The notes: a model not told the origin generated them from the sequence alone. A DNA stretch of 64,000 bases from Nostoc sp. TCL26-01 (GCF_013393945.1 NZ_CP040297.1:310001-374000); one strand, 5' to 3'; counted from the stretch's first letter, positions 35,511-45,315 are shown. Numbers and translations are program-made.

Positions 35511-38093
35511 CTAAGGACACTCACGACTCATCACCAATTCCCCATTTTCCAAGCGATACACTCCATGCGGTTCTACAATGGGATCGCCTTTCTTCCATGA
35601 ACTAGCTGTACTATTATTGCTAACATTCTGCACGTCACCAGTAGAATAACTAGAAGCCATAGCTTCACCTGGACGAGTTGGTAAACCACTATTACCAGTA
35701 ATAATAAAACTCCCTTCTTTTTTGGGATTACGAGCAATACAACTATTCGCAATGAGAGCGTTAGTATCTATTAAATTATTAGGCAACTCCGTGAGACTAT
35801 TTTTGATAGCATCATTTTCAGGCGCATTAATAGTAATGAAACCTTGAATACCTAAAGTTGAACTGGCAGTAATGTCACTTTTATCCGTTAACCCTGAGCG
35901 TGCCTCAATCCCAAAAATACCTTTAGTACTAATTTGAATATTACCACCTTTACCTGCAAAAGCATTAGCAGTGATGTCACTGTTTTCATCAGGGATGACC
36001 ACAATAAAACCCTCAGAGGCATCAATATCAATATTGCCTCCATTAGCATTATTAAAAGCTGTGGCTGAGATTAAACTTTGATTTTCTAAAATTAACAAAT
36101 TAATATCTTTCAAGATAATATTTGCACCTGCTCCAGTATTGGTTTCAGCTTTGATATTACCTCGATTTAAACGAATAGTATTACTGTTAATAGTTAAATT
36201 ACCAGCAGTCGCGTTACCTGTACCACTGACTGTGATTACGCCGTTATCTCTCACATTCAGTTGAGGAGTACTAATATTCAAATTTCCTGCTTGACCTGAT
36301 GCTTCGGCTTGACTAAATAAAGTGCTAACTACAGTATTAGAATTAATTGTGGTACTACCAATTATATCTAAAGATTCGGTAGCTTGAATATTTAAAGTAC
36401 CCGCAGCACCTACATTAAATGAACCAACTCTTACTTCACCACCATTTCTAATTAGCAATTGTCTAACATTTATATTCTGTGTTGTTGCTTGACCAGAACC
36501 AAAATTATCAGCCGAGATTCTCGCTCCATTTTCAACAATAAGTATTCCTGTATTCAGGGTAAAACTTCCAACATTACCTGTGGCTTCTGGTTCAGCAGAA
36601 ACAAAAATCCCACTACGTTGGTCATCATCAAATGTGCCAGTAGCGAATGGAGATGTACCACTCAATATAATTGCATCAGTAGCATTAATTAGCAAAGTAC
36701 CACCATTTCCATCTCTACGTGCAGAGGTAAGTATTTGTGCGCCATTTAAAACTACTAAACGTTTAGTTTCAATGGTTATACTTCCAGCATTACCAGCTTT
36801 ATCTGTCATAATATCTGCAACTTGAGCAAAAATGCCACTAGGAACACGTATATCTGACGAACGGATAAGTTCAATTGAATCGCTTGCTGTGATAATTACG
36901 TTACCTGCTGAACCAGCACCGAAAGTAGAAGCATCAACAATTGCTCCATCTCCAATCAATAACTGATTTGTATGAATTATGATATTTCCACCTTTACCTG
37001 TTCCTGTTTCTGTCACCTGTGAAACAATAGCTGTAGGAAATTCACCCTCTATTGTCGTCCCTAAAATTTTGATACTATCTGATGCGTTAATAATTATCTC
37101 TCCCGCATCCCCAGAGGCTTGAACAAAAGTACCTATAAATGAACCTTGGTCAGCAGTTAAATTGCTGACGTTAATTTCTATATTTCCTCCCTTTTCCGCA
37201 TCCAAGGTATTAGAAAAAATAGCGGAAGATTCGGTGATGTTAAGATTACCTGCCTGTATTTTTATATCTCCATCACTGTTACCACTTCCATATATAATTG
37301 CTCCTTGGAGAAGTTGAAGATTAGCAAAATTTTGTATACCTGAATAATCGAAAGTGTAACCTTTATCTATTTCTGTCAGCTTTACTAAACCTGTATTGGC
37401 AATACTAGCAATTTCTATTCTTCCTCCAGTTGTGGTTAAATTACCACCATCTAAAGTCACATCACCACCTACTAAAGCTAACGTTTTCCCAATGGGGACT
37501 TTTAACCCAATTGGATTAGGCGGTGTAGCATCTGTTAATTCTCCATTAGGGCTGGCTTGGGATTGATTTATAATTCTACCAGGCGTATTTGAGCCAAATT
37601 GTAACCCCATAGGAACACTTACTATTAACAATGAAGGAACAGGGTTGGCATTGGCTATAAATTCGCTACCATCTGCAAATTTAATACTATTTGCAGTGGT
37701 AGCAATAAAAGAACCACCGATATCCAATGACGCATTAGAACCGAAGATAATCCCAGCAGGATTAATCATAAAAAGATTAGCATTACCATTAGCTTTAATC
37801 GATCCATCAATATTAGAAATTTTGCCACCTGTGATCCGAGTAATGATATTATGGACTGAGGCAAGATTATTAAAATAAGCTGTATCTACACTCGTAATTG
37901 AAAAATCAGTAAAACTATGAAATAGGTTGTTTTCTGCTATAGTTCCACCTTCAATAACCTTGATGTTATCTTCGTATATAACAGTTGAATTAATAGGTAA
38001 AGTGTTATCTGGGATTATTTCTGCTATGGCAATTCTAGCTTGACTTAATAAACAGAATGTCAGGCTGATATTAAGAAAAAATTTTTTGAGCAT
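35511..38093 (-). CDS. Two-partner-secretion FHA-domain exoprotein
   Basis: An 860-residue exported protein with a signal peptide (about 1-24, LTFCLLSQARIAIAE). The N-terminal haemagglutination activity domain reads HSFTDFSITSVDTAYF, then NGNANLFMINPAGIIFGSNA, the TPS recognition signal. A long beta-helix rich in GGNI, N and T repeats follows, ending in the EPHGVYRLENGELVMSRECP tail usual in cyanobacterial members. Such proteins cross the outer membrane through a TpsB/FhaC partner, which is not in this window. It probably has an adhesive or surface role. Confidence 0.9.
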   Translation of the reverse strand: MLKKFFLNISLTFCLLSQARIAIAEIIPDNTLPINSTVIYEDNIKVIEGGTIAENNLFHSFTDFSITSVDTAYFNNLASVHNIITRITGGKISNIDGSIKANGNANLFMINPAGIIFGSNASLDIGGSFIATTANSIKFADGSEFIANANPVPSLLIVSVPMGLQFGSNTPGRIINQSQASPNGELTDATPPNPIGLKVPIGKTLALVGGDVTLDGGNLTTTGGRIEIASIANTGLVKLTEIDKGYTFDYSGIQNFANLQLLQGAIIYGSGNSDGDIKIQAGNLNITESSAIFSNTLDAEKGGNIEINVSNLTADQGSFIGTFVQASGDAGEIIINASDSIKILGTTIEGEFPTAIVSQVTETGTGKGGNIIIHTNQLLIGDGAIVDASTFGAGSAGNVIITASDSIELIRSSDIRVPSGIFAQVADIMTDKAGNAGSITIETKRLVVLNGAQILTSARRDGNGGTLLINATDAIILSGTSPFATGTFDDDQRSGIFVSAEPEATGNVGSFTLNTGILIVENGARISADNFGSGQATTQNINVRQLLIRNGGEVRVGSFNVGAAGTLNIQATESLDIIGSTTINSNTVVSTLFSQAEASGQAGNLNISTPQLNVRDNGVITVSGTGNATAGNLTINSNTIRLNRGNIKAETNTGAGANIILKDINLLILENQSLISATAFNNANGGNIDIDASEGFIVVIPDENSDITANAFAGKGGNIQISTKGIFGIEARSGLTDKSDITASSTLGIQGFITINAPENDAIKNSLTELPNNLIDTNALIANSCIARNPKKEGSFIITGNSGLPTRPGEAMASSYSTGDVQNVSNNSTASSWKKGDPIVEPHGVYRLENGELVMSRECP

Positions 38094-38206
38094 TTATTTT
38101 GATTTAAATATTGTAAAATCTTTTGTTTGGTGTTAAAATTCCCAATTACTTTAAGAAATTGGGAATCTGAGTGATTCATCATCACAAATTCATGTCAATT
38201 AATTAT

Positions 38207-38878
38207 TTAGTGATTTTGAAATTTTATCTTCTTTAACATTCCTGTCACACTTGTAGAAAATAGAATCATAAAAGCTGATATAAGATTTGGCTCAGGTACT
38301 TCCACTTTAATAAAACTTTCTGCGGACTCTAAAGTTACGATTTGAAATCCATTTGGATCTCTAAACTGGACTTCGCTTGCTGTTTTATTAACTGTGAAGA
38401 ATGATTTTTCAGGGTTATTAATGAGTGTTAAATCATTGAAAAAACCTAACAGATTGTTAACATTAACATTGGCAAAATTACCGAAATCTGAAAACAGAGG
38501 ATCATAATTAATTGATAAAAATGCACGCTCTATAGGTGATTCCATCTCGAAATTGATGTCAATGTTAATAATCTCTAGATTATTTATTTCATCTTTGTCT
38601 TTAGAAATAGTTAATTTACCGAATCCTGAAGAAGAAATATTAGTCTGAGCAACACCTGGATCAGGATTACGAGTTAAACTAAAATCTTTGATTGCTTGAA
38701 GATAAACTCCCCTTTCAAAGTCTACTAAATCTGTATCTTGGACTGTTAAATCAATCTTAAATTCATAACTACTGTTCCTTCCAAAACCTGACCATCTAGC
38801 TCTTTGAGCTTGAGCATCGTCGGGAAATAAGCAAAATAACCCTGCGGAAAGACAAACTAGTGCTGCTATTTTTTTCAT
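38207..38878 (-). CDS. PEP-CTERM-like exported protein
   Basis: A 223-residue protein with a signal peptide (ALVCLSAGLFCLFPDDAQAQ) and a beta-rich middle (LTVQDTDLVDF ... NIDINFEMESP). The C-terminus carries VEVPEPNLIS, a hydrophobic helix (AFMILFSTSVTGML) and a basic end (KKIKFQNH). The Val-Pro-Glu-Pro motif, helix and positive tail are the PEP-CTERM sorting signal, processed by an exosortase in many biofilm-forming bacteria. The function is unknown. The upstream neighbour of the FHA gene, it is read in the same direction with a 113-base gap. Confidence 0.75.
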   Translation of the reverse strand: MKKIAALVCLSAGLFCLFPDDAQAQRARWSGFGRNSSYEFKIDLTVQDTDLVDFERGVYLQAIKDFSLTRNPDPGVAQTNISSSGFGKLTISKDKDEINNLEIINIDINFEMESPIERAFLSINYDPLFSDFGNFANVNVNNLLGFFNDLTLINNPEKSFFTVNKTASEVQFRDPNGFQIVTLESAESFIKVEVPEPNLISAFMILFSTSVTGMLKKIKFQNH

Positions 38879-39020
38879 TTTTTTACAACCTATAAGTAAT
38901 TACACTTATATATACCATAATTTATAGGTATTATCTTACTGAAAAATACCTTGAATTTTGCATAAAAATACGGTACACTAGCTAATAGCTCATTATGCTG
39001 CCAATAATTAGTGATTTGAC

Positions 39021-39146
39021 CTAAATTTCTTACGAAATTTATCAAACAGAAATCCAGACGCTGTAGGGGCGGGTTCACAAATATACTTCAATCATTCACG
39101 AATATCTCATGAACCCGCCCCTACCGTTTTGTGAGAAATGCAGGTT
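39021..39146 (+). repeat. Palindromic repeat family, copy D
   Basis: Arms GTAGGGGCGGGTT (39063-39075) and AACCCGCCCCTAC (39112-39124), with flanks TACGAAATTTATCAAA and GTTTTGTGAGAAATGCAGGT like copy A. It fills part of the gap between the PEP-CTERM-like gene and proC. Confidence 0.87.
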
Positions 39147-39225
39147 GAGAGTCTTTTTTGACAATGGAGTGTAGCTTTTTTCTAACTCCCGAAAAAATGG
39201 GGGAATCGGGAGTGTGAAGTTTGAA

Positions 39226-40038
39226 CTATTTTCCCAATTCTTGCGATCGCCAGGTAGCTGCTTTGACGGCTTCGATTAAGGCTGAACGAAATCCGGCTTT
39301 TTCTAATTGAGCAATGCCGGCAATTGTTGTGCCACCGGGACTGGTAACTCTGTCTTTGAGTTCTGCGGGGTGGATTTTGCTCTCTTGCAATAGGGTAGCT
39401 GTCCCCAGGACTGTTTGTAGAGCTAGTTGATTGGCAATGCCTCTGGGTAAGCCAGCAGCAACTCCACCATCGGCGAGGGCTTCTACTAACAAAGCCACAT
39501 AAGCGGGGCCACTACCAGATAGTCCGGTGACTGCATCCATTAAAGATTCGGCTACTTCTACCACTTCCCCGACTGCGGCAAAAATTTGTCCGGCTAACTG
39601 ATGGTGCTTGGCGTTGGTATACGCACCAGGACAGATGGCGGTAATACCTGCGCCCACGGTGGCTGGGGTGTTGGGCATGGCTCTAATGACTGGTATTTGC
39701 GGAAATGCCGCTTCTAGCTGATGTAGCGAAACTCCAGCCAAGATGGAAATCACTAGAGGCGAGTGTTCTATTGTGAGAATATCTGCTAATTCTTGAGCGA
39801 TCGCACTAAATACCTGCGGCTTTACTGCCAAAAACACAACTTCTTGGGATTGGGTGAACACCAAGCTGTTATCTGTGGTGACACTCACATCATACTGCTG
39901 CTGTAAAAAAGCTTGGCGTGCTGCTTGGGGTTCGCTGACTATCACCTCTGAGGGTTGATAAATTCCCCTGGCAATCAGGCGGGATAACAGTGCTTCTCCC
40001 ATTACCCCACCACCAATTAAACCAAATTTTATAGTCAT
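39226..40038 (-). CDS. proC: Pyrroline-5-carboxylate reductase
   Basis: A 270-residue NAD(P)H-dependent enzyme for the last step of proline synthesis. The Rossmann motif GLIGGGVMGEALLSRL is at the N-terminus, followed by VFLAVKPQVF and IRAMPNTPA. The C-terminal signature is DRVTSPGGTTIAGIAQLEKAGFRSALIEA (partly within 225-260). Length is typical. It lies 91 bases downstream of sepF on the same strand, with a STRR between, in the pipX-pipY-sepF-proC row. Confidence 0.96.
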   Translation of the reverse strand: MTIKFGLIGGGVMGEALLSRLIARGIYQPSEVIVSEPQAARQAFLQQQYDVSVTTDNSLVFTQSQEVVFLAVKPQVFSAIAQELADILTIEHSPLVISILAGVSLHQLEAAFPQIPVIRAMPNTPATVGAGITAICPGAYTNAKHHQLAGQIFAAVGEVVEVAESLMDAVTGLSGSGPAYVALLVEALADGGVAAGLPRGIANQLALQTVLGTATLLQESKIHPAELKDRVTSPGGTTIAGIAQLEKAGFRSALIEAVKAATWRSQELGK

Positions 40039-40047
40039 GAGTTACTA

Positions 40048-40125
40048 CTCAACAGTCAATAGTCAATAGTCAATAGTCAAAAACTGAGAGCTTTGGACTC
40101 TTGACTATGGACTATTGACTAATTT
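40048..40125. repeat. TCAATAG STRR with inverted partner
   Basis: Direct copies of AGTCAAT (40050-40082) are followed by TTGACTATGGACTATTGACT, the inverse of the same unit, giving a potential hairpin between sepF and proC. Confidence 0.8.
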
Positions 40126-40129
40126 AACT

Positions 40130-40729
40130 CTATTGTGCTGCCATGCGGTTAGTTTCGTTACCCCAAGTTGTTGGGGTGGGAGGAACTGGACGTGAAGGGC
40201 GCGCTGGGGGTTGGGGTACTTCATGAATAACTCCACCTTGGGTGCTAACTTGCACGCAACTGGGCGTAAACAAAAAGATACTTTCGCCAATACGCTCTTG
40301 ATGTCCGTCTAGGGCGTAAGTACCACCTGCAACAAAATCAACTGCTCGTTGAGCTTGATCTGGGTCCATGATAGTCAAGTTCAACACTACTGACTTGCGC
40401 TCACGTAATGCTTGAATTGCCTGGGGCATTTCTTCAAATGTACGAGGTTCAAGTACCAATACTTCTGAAATTCCGTTAATTGCTCCTGGCATACCAATCA
40501 CATTCCCCATTGTCGATTTTGTTCCTGTTGCTACGTCATCACCCATTGTATTCATGGGTTCGCGCCAACGTCGATTGTTTGGAGCAGCCTCGGTTGGTGC
40601 TGGTTGGGGGTTTTCTTGTTGATACAGATTTTGGTAATTATCTGTATCTGCTTCTTCCTCGTAGTATTCGTATTCCACTTGCTCGTTGAGACCAACAAAG
40701 TCTCGTAGCTTGGAAAATATGTTGTTCAT
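40130..40729 (-). CDS. sepF: Cell division protein SepF (Cdv2)
   Basis: A 199-residue protein. The N-terminal helix ([15 protein letters not shown]) is expected to touch the membrane, an acidic Gln/Pro linker follows, and the conserved SepF domain spans about 85-175 ([43 protein letters not shown]). SepF bundles and anchors FtsZ; in cyanobacteria, which lack FtsA, it is an essential FtsZ partner. An AAGGAG sequence precedes the ATG. It sits between pipY and proC. Confidence 0.95.
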   Translation of the reverse strand: MNNIFSKLRDFVGLNEQVEYEYYEEEADTDNYQNLYQQENPQPAPTEAAPNNRRWREPMNTMGDDVATGTKSTMGNVIGMPGAINGISEVLVLEPRTFEEMPQAIQALRERKSVVLNLTIMDPDQAQRAVDFVAGGTYALDGHQERIGESIFLFTPSCVQVSTQGGVIHEVPQPPARPSRPVPPTPTTWGNETNRMAAQ

Positions 40730-41103
40730 TTAGTTGCACTCCTTTTGCAATTTGCCTCTATTGATTCAGTTCATAAGTTGACGTAGCTAATGCGATCGCT
40801 ACAACAGGCAGGAAGCCTCACAATTTTATCGTTATTTGTAGCATCTACTACTGCTATGGGCAACGAACTGGCGTTGTTGATAACGCCTGTACATTAACCT
40901 AGATACAATAATTGAGTCAAGATTATATCCCAACATTTCTTCCAAAGAAAGTTAAATAAACTTGACTTTTGCTTGATTTTCTAAATGTTTATTTTTGTTT
41001 ACATCAAAAAAATAGTATTTTTTATTACCAAAGCAATGTATTGACTTAAGTAATACGTAGTCAGCAGTGATTGATACCCTCAAAAAAGCACGAGTGCTTC
41101 TGC
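40730..41103. other. Gap between pipY and sepF
   Basis: A 374-base AT-rich gap. It holds a HIP1 site near 40792 and a hairpin GGCGTT (40870-40875) / AACGCC (40882-40887). It probably contains the sepF promoter and the pipXY transcript end; no small gene was recognised. Confidence 0.5.
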
Positions 41104-41772
41104 TTAAGTGCGTTTGCCAAACAAAATGGTTCCTAATCTTACCATCGTTGCTCCAGCTTGCACTGCTAGTTGGTAGTCCCCTGACATCCCCATTGACAAC
41201 TGTGCCATTTTCAGGTGAGACCAGTTTTGTGCTTGAATTTCTTTTGCTAATTGATACGTAGTATGAAATACATTTAAAATTTCCGTATCAGCTAAACCAA
41301 AAGGCGGAATTGTCATTAAACCCTGAATTTGTAAATTTTTACACTGGTCGAGGGCTGGTAAATCTGCTTGTAATTCTGATACACTCCATCCCGACTTTTG
41401 AGGATCTGGAAGAATTTTTACTTGTAGACACACCTGACAACTAACTCCTAGCTGTGATGCTAGTTGATCTAAGCGCTGTGCTAACTTCAGATTATCGACA
41501 GAGTGAATCCAGTCAAATTGTTCCAGGGCTTTTTTGGCTTTATTCGCTTGCAAATGACCGATAAAGTGCCAAGTAATATCCGATAAGTCTGATAACTCGG
41601 CTTGTTTACTAGCCGCTTCTTGAATGCGATTTTCACCAAAATCACGGACACCAGCAGCATAGGCTAAACGAATAACCTCAGCCGACATTTGCTTAGTCAC
41701 AGCAATCAACTTGACTGAAGGCGGAAGTGAGTTACGAATTTGCGTAATCCGTTCGTGAATCGAACTAATCAT
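41104..41772 (-). CDS. pipY: PipY (YggS/PLPBP) PLP-binding homeostasis protein
   Basis: A 222-residue single-domain PLP barrel protein. The PLP-binding lysine is K27 in KLIAVTKQMS, with VRDFGENRIQEA, WHFIGHLQANKAK and LSMGMSGDYQLAVQAGATMVRLG as family landmarks. It buffers pyridoxal phosphate and affects amino- and keto-acid balance. Its ATG overlaps the pipX stop by four bases (ATGA), so the two are translationally coupled, the arrangement known from many cyanobacteria. Confidence 0.96.
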   Translation of the reverse strand: MISSIHERITQIRNSLPPSVKLIAVTKQMSAEVIRLAYAAGVRDFGENRIQEAASKQAELSDLSDITWHFIGHLQANKAKKALEQFDWIHSVDNLKLAQRLDQLASQLGVSCQVCLQVKILPDPQKSGWSVSELQADLPALDQCKNLQIQGLMTIPPFGLADTEILNVFHTTYQLAKEIQAQNWSHLKMAQLSMGMSGDYQLAVQAGATMVRLGTILFGKRT

Positions 41773-42047
41773 TGGAAGGTGCGTTGGAAAACACTCTGAA
41801 GCTGATCGTACTCCTGTAATTGACCATTGCGACGCAAAGTACGCAAGCGATTTTCCAATAACATTCTGGCTTCAGTACGCCCTATCGGCTGAAACTTAAT
41901 AGCTTTAATGTCATTCGCCACTAAAAAGAATAAGCGCTGGGCATAAAGTGTCGTAAACAGATCCTGGTTGTCATCAACCATGCAAATCCGGTACAACAAA
42001 CCCCATGTAGGGTGATTTATGTAAGTTTCTGCGTTTTCTGGATTCAT
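41769..42047 (-). CDS. pipX: PipX, coactivator of NtcA
   Basis: A 92-residue cyanobacteria-specific protein with an N-terminal Tudor-like fold (TYINHPTWGLLYRICMVDDN) and two C-terminal helices (RTEARMLLENRLRTLRRNG). PipX swaps between the PII protein and the nitrogen regulator NtcA, so it links 2-oxoglutarate and energy state to nitrogen gene expression; in a heterocyst former it is part of the nitrogen control network. No clear SD precedes its ATG. Confidence 0.96.
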   Translation of the reverse strand: MNPENAETYINHPTWGLLYRICMVDDNQDLFTTLYAQRLFFLVANDIKAIKFQPIGRTEARMLLENRLRTLRRNGQLQEYDQLQSVFQRTFQ

Positions 42048-42653
42048 CTAATAATCAAGTATGAAAATCTATAATTGTTGCCGCCGTGAAATACAAACAC
42101 TCTGCTGATGATGTCCCTCTTTTGCTAAAATATTTGTGCAGAGTGATGATGAGAATCAGCAAATTCTACCCTTAAATGGCGCTCGTCAAGACCTTGATTT
42201 AGTTTCCATCAGCTAGATGAAGCTAACAGTGAGAAAAAACGAAAGGTTTGATAAAGAATCTCAGCTACAACACCCGTAAAGCCATTATTGCCATCTGCTT
42301 GGCATGATTCATCTCCAGTTATCATGGGCAGCATAGAAAATCCCTTACTTGTTCGTTGGAAGTTGTCTGTAACGACGGGATGCGCCCTTCTCTCCATGTT
42401 GGCATAATTATCACTGATCGGAGAAAAATAGCCAACAGGCGCATTCTCCTAATAATTCTTCAGAATAACAGTCTGTATTGCTACAGTTTGGGCTATTCTC
42501 TCTGTGCCTTGGTGACTCTGTGGTAAAAAACGATTTATTTAACCACAGAGTCACAGCGAAAAGTCGGAGCGGAGGTTTCCTCCGTAGACGCTTTGCGGCT
42601 TGCCGCAGGCATCTGAACTTTTCAAGACAAAGACACAGAGTTAAGAAAGATCA
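42048..42653. other. Gap upstream of pipX with strong inverted repeats
   Basis: 606 bases without a convincing gene. A perfect 13-bp inverted repeat, GTGACTCTGTGGT (42512-42524) and ACCACAGAGTCAC (42542-42554), is followed by GGAGG/CCTCC and GCGGC/GCCGC hairpins (about 42571-42610). The ACCACAGAG text recurs near 5492 and 55390. The part nearest pipX must hold its promoter. Confidence 0.65.
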
Positions 42654-43574
42654 TTAAAACTCATGGCCTAAAACGATTCGTATGGCCCAAAATAGGGTTA
42701 GACTAGCGATCGCTATCCAATCCCATGATTTTAAGCGCAGATCATGCCAGGGGACGCGGTGTTCGTGGGGGCTGGTAAAACCGCGTACCATCATGGCGCT
42801 AGCCATTTGTTCGGCGCGCAGTAACAGATTTTCTAATAATCTCTCGGCGACAATCATCCAGACTTTGACTGCGCCTTTCAATCCCAGCTTTTTCCAATTA
42901 ATTGCCCTCGTCATCACAGAACGGACTAAATTTTGCACTTCTTCCAAGACTAGGGGAATGAACCGCAAGGATAAAGTTAGGGTCAAGGTCAACTCAGTTA
43001 CCGGGATTTTAAATCGTCGTAGGGGCTGCATTAAACTTTCGATCCCGGCTGTGATTTCTTCTGGTGCTGTTGTAAGCAAATATAAGTTAGTGCTGTAGAT
43101 GACAGTGAACAAAATTGTACTCAACCGCACACCCAAGTCGAGAGAACGACGAGTGACTTTGACAGGCCCTTTGTGAAACAAAACGTAACTATATTTTTTA
43201 CCGGACTGTGATATTGCAACTGGAGAATTATTGGCTTTAGCTGGTTGAGTTAAGACTTGAGGGTTAGATGGGAGACGTGGTTGATAGTCTACACCCAAAC
43301 CATCAGGACTGACAGCAGCGATCGCAAATACCAAAAACGTGAGAGTTAACAACCAGCCCATCTGTTGTTGCCAAACTCGCTGAGGTATCCGAGCAATTAA
43401 AGTAAAAATAATTAACAGTGCTACCAGTAATACACGCCACTCGTTATTAGCAAAACTGTAGCTAGTCAGAAAACTCATTAGCCAAATAAACTTGACTCGC
43501 GGATCGAGTTTGTGTAACCAAGTTTGTGGTTGTTCTAAGTAAAGTCCTAATGGTAGCGATCGTAATAGATCCAT
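42654..43574 (-). CDS. Energy-coupling factor transporter T component (EcfT/CbiQ family)
   Basis: A 306-residue membrane protein with about five to six helices. The N-terminus LHKLDPRVKFIWLMSFL and two late coupling helices with Ala-Arg motifs (LLRAEQMASAMMVRGF and the PLRRFKIP region) mark it as an EcfT/CbiQ protein, which couples ATPases to a substrate-binding S protein for vitamin or metal uptake. No ECF ATPase or S component is adjacent, so it is probably a shared module; the substrate cannot be inferred. A 60-residue hydrophilic loop (about 95-135) is longer than usual. der lies just upstream. Confidence 0.85.
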   Translation of the reverse strand: MDLLRSLPLGLYLEQPQTWLHKLDPRVKFIWLMSFLTSYSFANNEWRVLLVALLIIFTLIARIPQRVWQQQMGWLLTLTFLVFAIAAVSPDGLGVDYQPRLPSNPQVLTQPAKANNSPVAISQSGKKYSYVLFHKGPVKVTRRSLDLGVRLSTILFTVIYSTNLYLLTTAPEEITAGIESLMQPLRRFKIPVTELTLTLTLSLRFIPLVLEEVQNLVRSVMTRAINWKKLGLKGAVKVWMIVAERLLENLLLRAEQMASAMMVRGFTSPHEHRVPWHDLRLKSWDWIAIASLTLFWAIRIVLGHEF

Positions 43575-43576
43575 TT

Positions 43577-43651
43577 TGAGTTAATAGTCATTAGTCATTA
43601 GTCATTAGTCAATAGTCAAGACCAACTAACTATTGACTACTAACTACTAAC
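43577..43651. repeat. GTCATTA STRR between der and ecfT
   Basis: Direct copies of AGTCATT, then a partly inverted group (CTATTGACTACTAACTAC). It almost fills the 82 bases separating the two genes. Confidence 0.85.
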
Positions 43652-43656
43652 CCATA

Positions 43657-45018
43657 TTAAACGCGAGTTGCACGATTGAGATTACCGCTTTCCACATCGC
43701 GGACTTTCTTGCTGCGCCAGAGTATGCGAATTGGCGTACCTTTAAACCCTAGTTGCTGGCGGAATTGTCTTTCGATGTAACGACGGTAGTTGTCGTTAAA
43801 ACGTTTAGCATCATTGACAAATAGAGCGATCGTTGGTGGTTGGGTGCTGACTTGTGTACCATAGTAAATTTTACCCTGACGACCACCACGAGAGGTTGGG
43901 GGAGAATGCCAACTTACCGCATCTTCCAAGACTTCGTTAATCACGGATGTACTCACACGGCGTTTGTGTTCCACCGCCGCTTGATTCACCAATTCTAGAA
44001 TCTTTTCTACCCGTTGTCCTGTTAAAGCACTGACAAAGATAGTCTCAGCCCATTCCGTAAAATGTAGCCTTCCTTCCATCGTTTTTTCGTAATCGTAGAT
44101 AGTATAGGAGTCCTTTTCTACGGCATCCCATTTATTGACTACAATTATGCAAGCTCTACCTTCTTCGATAATCCGTCCGGCTAGCTTTTGGTCTTGTTCT
44201 GTGACACCATCAAGAGCATCAATTACCATCAAAACGACATCAGCCCGACGAATCGCTTTAAAAGCCCGGTTAATACTAAAAAATTCTGTTCCGTAATCGA
44301 TGCTTTTCTTTTTGCGAATACCGGCGGTGTCAATTAGGCGATAAGTTTGTCCATCGCGTTCGAGGAAAGTATCAATAGCATCGCGGGTTGTCCCAGAAAT
44401 AGGGCTGACAATTACCCGTTCTTCACCGACGAAAGCGTTTAATAAACTCGATTTACCAACATTAGGCCGGCCGATGATCGCAATTTTGATTTCGTTAGTT
44501 TCCGGTACTTCTGTCACTACAGGCAGGTGTTTAATCAGATCATCCAATAACTCCCCTGTACCGTTGCCATGAATCGCAGATATGGGGTATGGTTCTCCTA
44601 AGCCCAGTTCCCAAAATTCAGCAGCTTGAATGGCTCCTTGTTCTGGAGATTCACATTTATTGACTGCTAAGAACACAGGTACTGGTTGTTGACGTAACCA
44701 CTCAGCAATTTCTTCATCAGCTGAATTGGGGCCTGTTTGCCCATTGACAACGAAAATAGCTGCACTAGCTTCTGCCAACGCCGCTAGAGCCTGTTGCCGA
44801 ATCAGGGGCAAGAATTCTGTATCATCGTTAAAGACTAAACCGCCTGTATCTACCACTAAAAATTCTCGATCGCTCCAGTAAGCCGGTAGATAAGTGCGAT
44901 CGCGCGTTACTCCCGGTTCATCGTGGACGATCGCCGTTTGTTCCCCGGCGAGGCGATTAACCAGGGTAGATTTGCCCACATTCGGGCGACCGATAATTGC
45001 AACAATTGGCAGTCCCAT
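43657..45018 (-). CDS. der: GTPase Der (EngA), ribosome biogenesis
   Basis: A 453-residue protein with two GTPase domains in tandem and a C-terminal KH-like domain. The first has [14 protein letters not shown] and DTGGL, the second [22 protein letters not shown] and NKWD. The C-terminus [13 protein letters not shown] is typical. Der is needed for late assembly of the 50S ribosomal subunit. Length and start are standard. Confidence 0.97.
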   Translation of the reverse strand: MGLPIVAIIGRPNVGKSTLVNRLAGEQTAIVHDEPGVTRDRTYLPAYWSDREFLVVDTGGLVFNDDTEFLPLIRQQALAALAEASAAIFVVNGQTGPNSADEEIAEWLRQQPVPVFLAVNKCESPEQGAIQAAEFWELGLGEPYPISAIHGNGTGELLDDLIKHLPVVTEVPETNEIKIAIIGRPNVGKSSLLNAFVGEERVIVSPISGTTRDAIDTFLERDGQTYRLIDTAGIRKKKSIDYGTEFFSINRAFKAIRRADVVLMVIDALDGVTEQDQKLAGRIIEEGRACIIVVNKWDAVEKDSYTIYDYEKTMEGRLHFTEWAETIFVSALTGQRVEKILELVNQAAVEHKRRVSTSVINEVLEDAVSWHSPPTSRGGRQGKIYYGTQVSTQPPTIALFVNDAKRFNDNYRRYIERQFRQQLGFKGTPIRILWRSKKVRDVESGNLNRATRV

Positions 45019-45083
45019 AAACCAAGGGGTAAGTAAGAGAGATACTATATCACATCTCTATTATCTTAGCTAAGGGATTGGGA

Positions 45084-45315
45084 GTCATTGGTCATTAGTC
45101 AATGGTCATTAGTCATTAGTCATTAGTCATTGGTGATTGGTGATTGGTGATTGGTGATTGGTGATTGGTGATTGGTGATTGGTGATTGGTGATTGGTGAT
45201 TGGTGATTGGTGATTGAGCAGAAAGCATTAGTTATTCCTCCTCATCTTCCCAGTACCCAGTACCCATTACCCAGTACCCATTACCCAGTACCCAGTACCC
45301 ATTACCCATTACCCT
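45084..45315. repeat. Large compound heptamer STRR
   Basis: Three successive arrays: GTCATTA copies (about 45088-45131), about twelve near-perfect TGGTGAT copies (45131-45215), and ACCCAGT/ACCCATT copies (about 45249-45313). The middle array is the most regular in the window and implies recent expansion. Confidence 0.92.

Noticed and set aside
42209..42397. Minus-strand frame of 62 codons upstream of pipX
   Set aside because: No ribosome-binding site, no recognised family, and a composition unlike neighbouring genes. It could be a decayed fragment but cannot be supported.
45084..45315. CRISPR-like regular repeat array
   Set aside because: The units are 7 bp with no spacers of constant length, so it is an STRR and not CRISPR.
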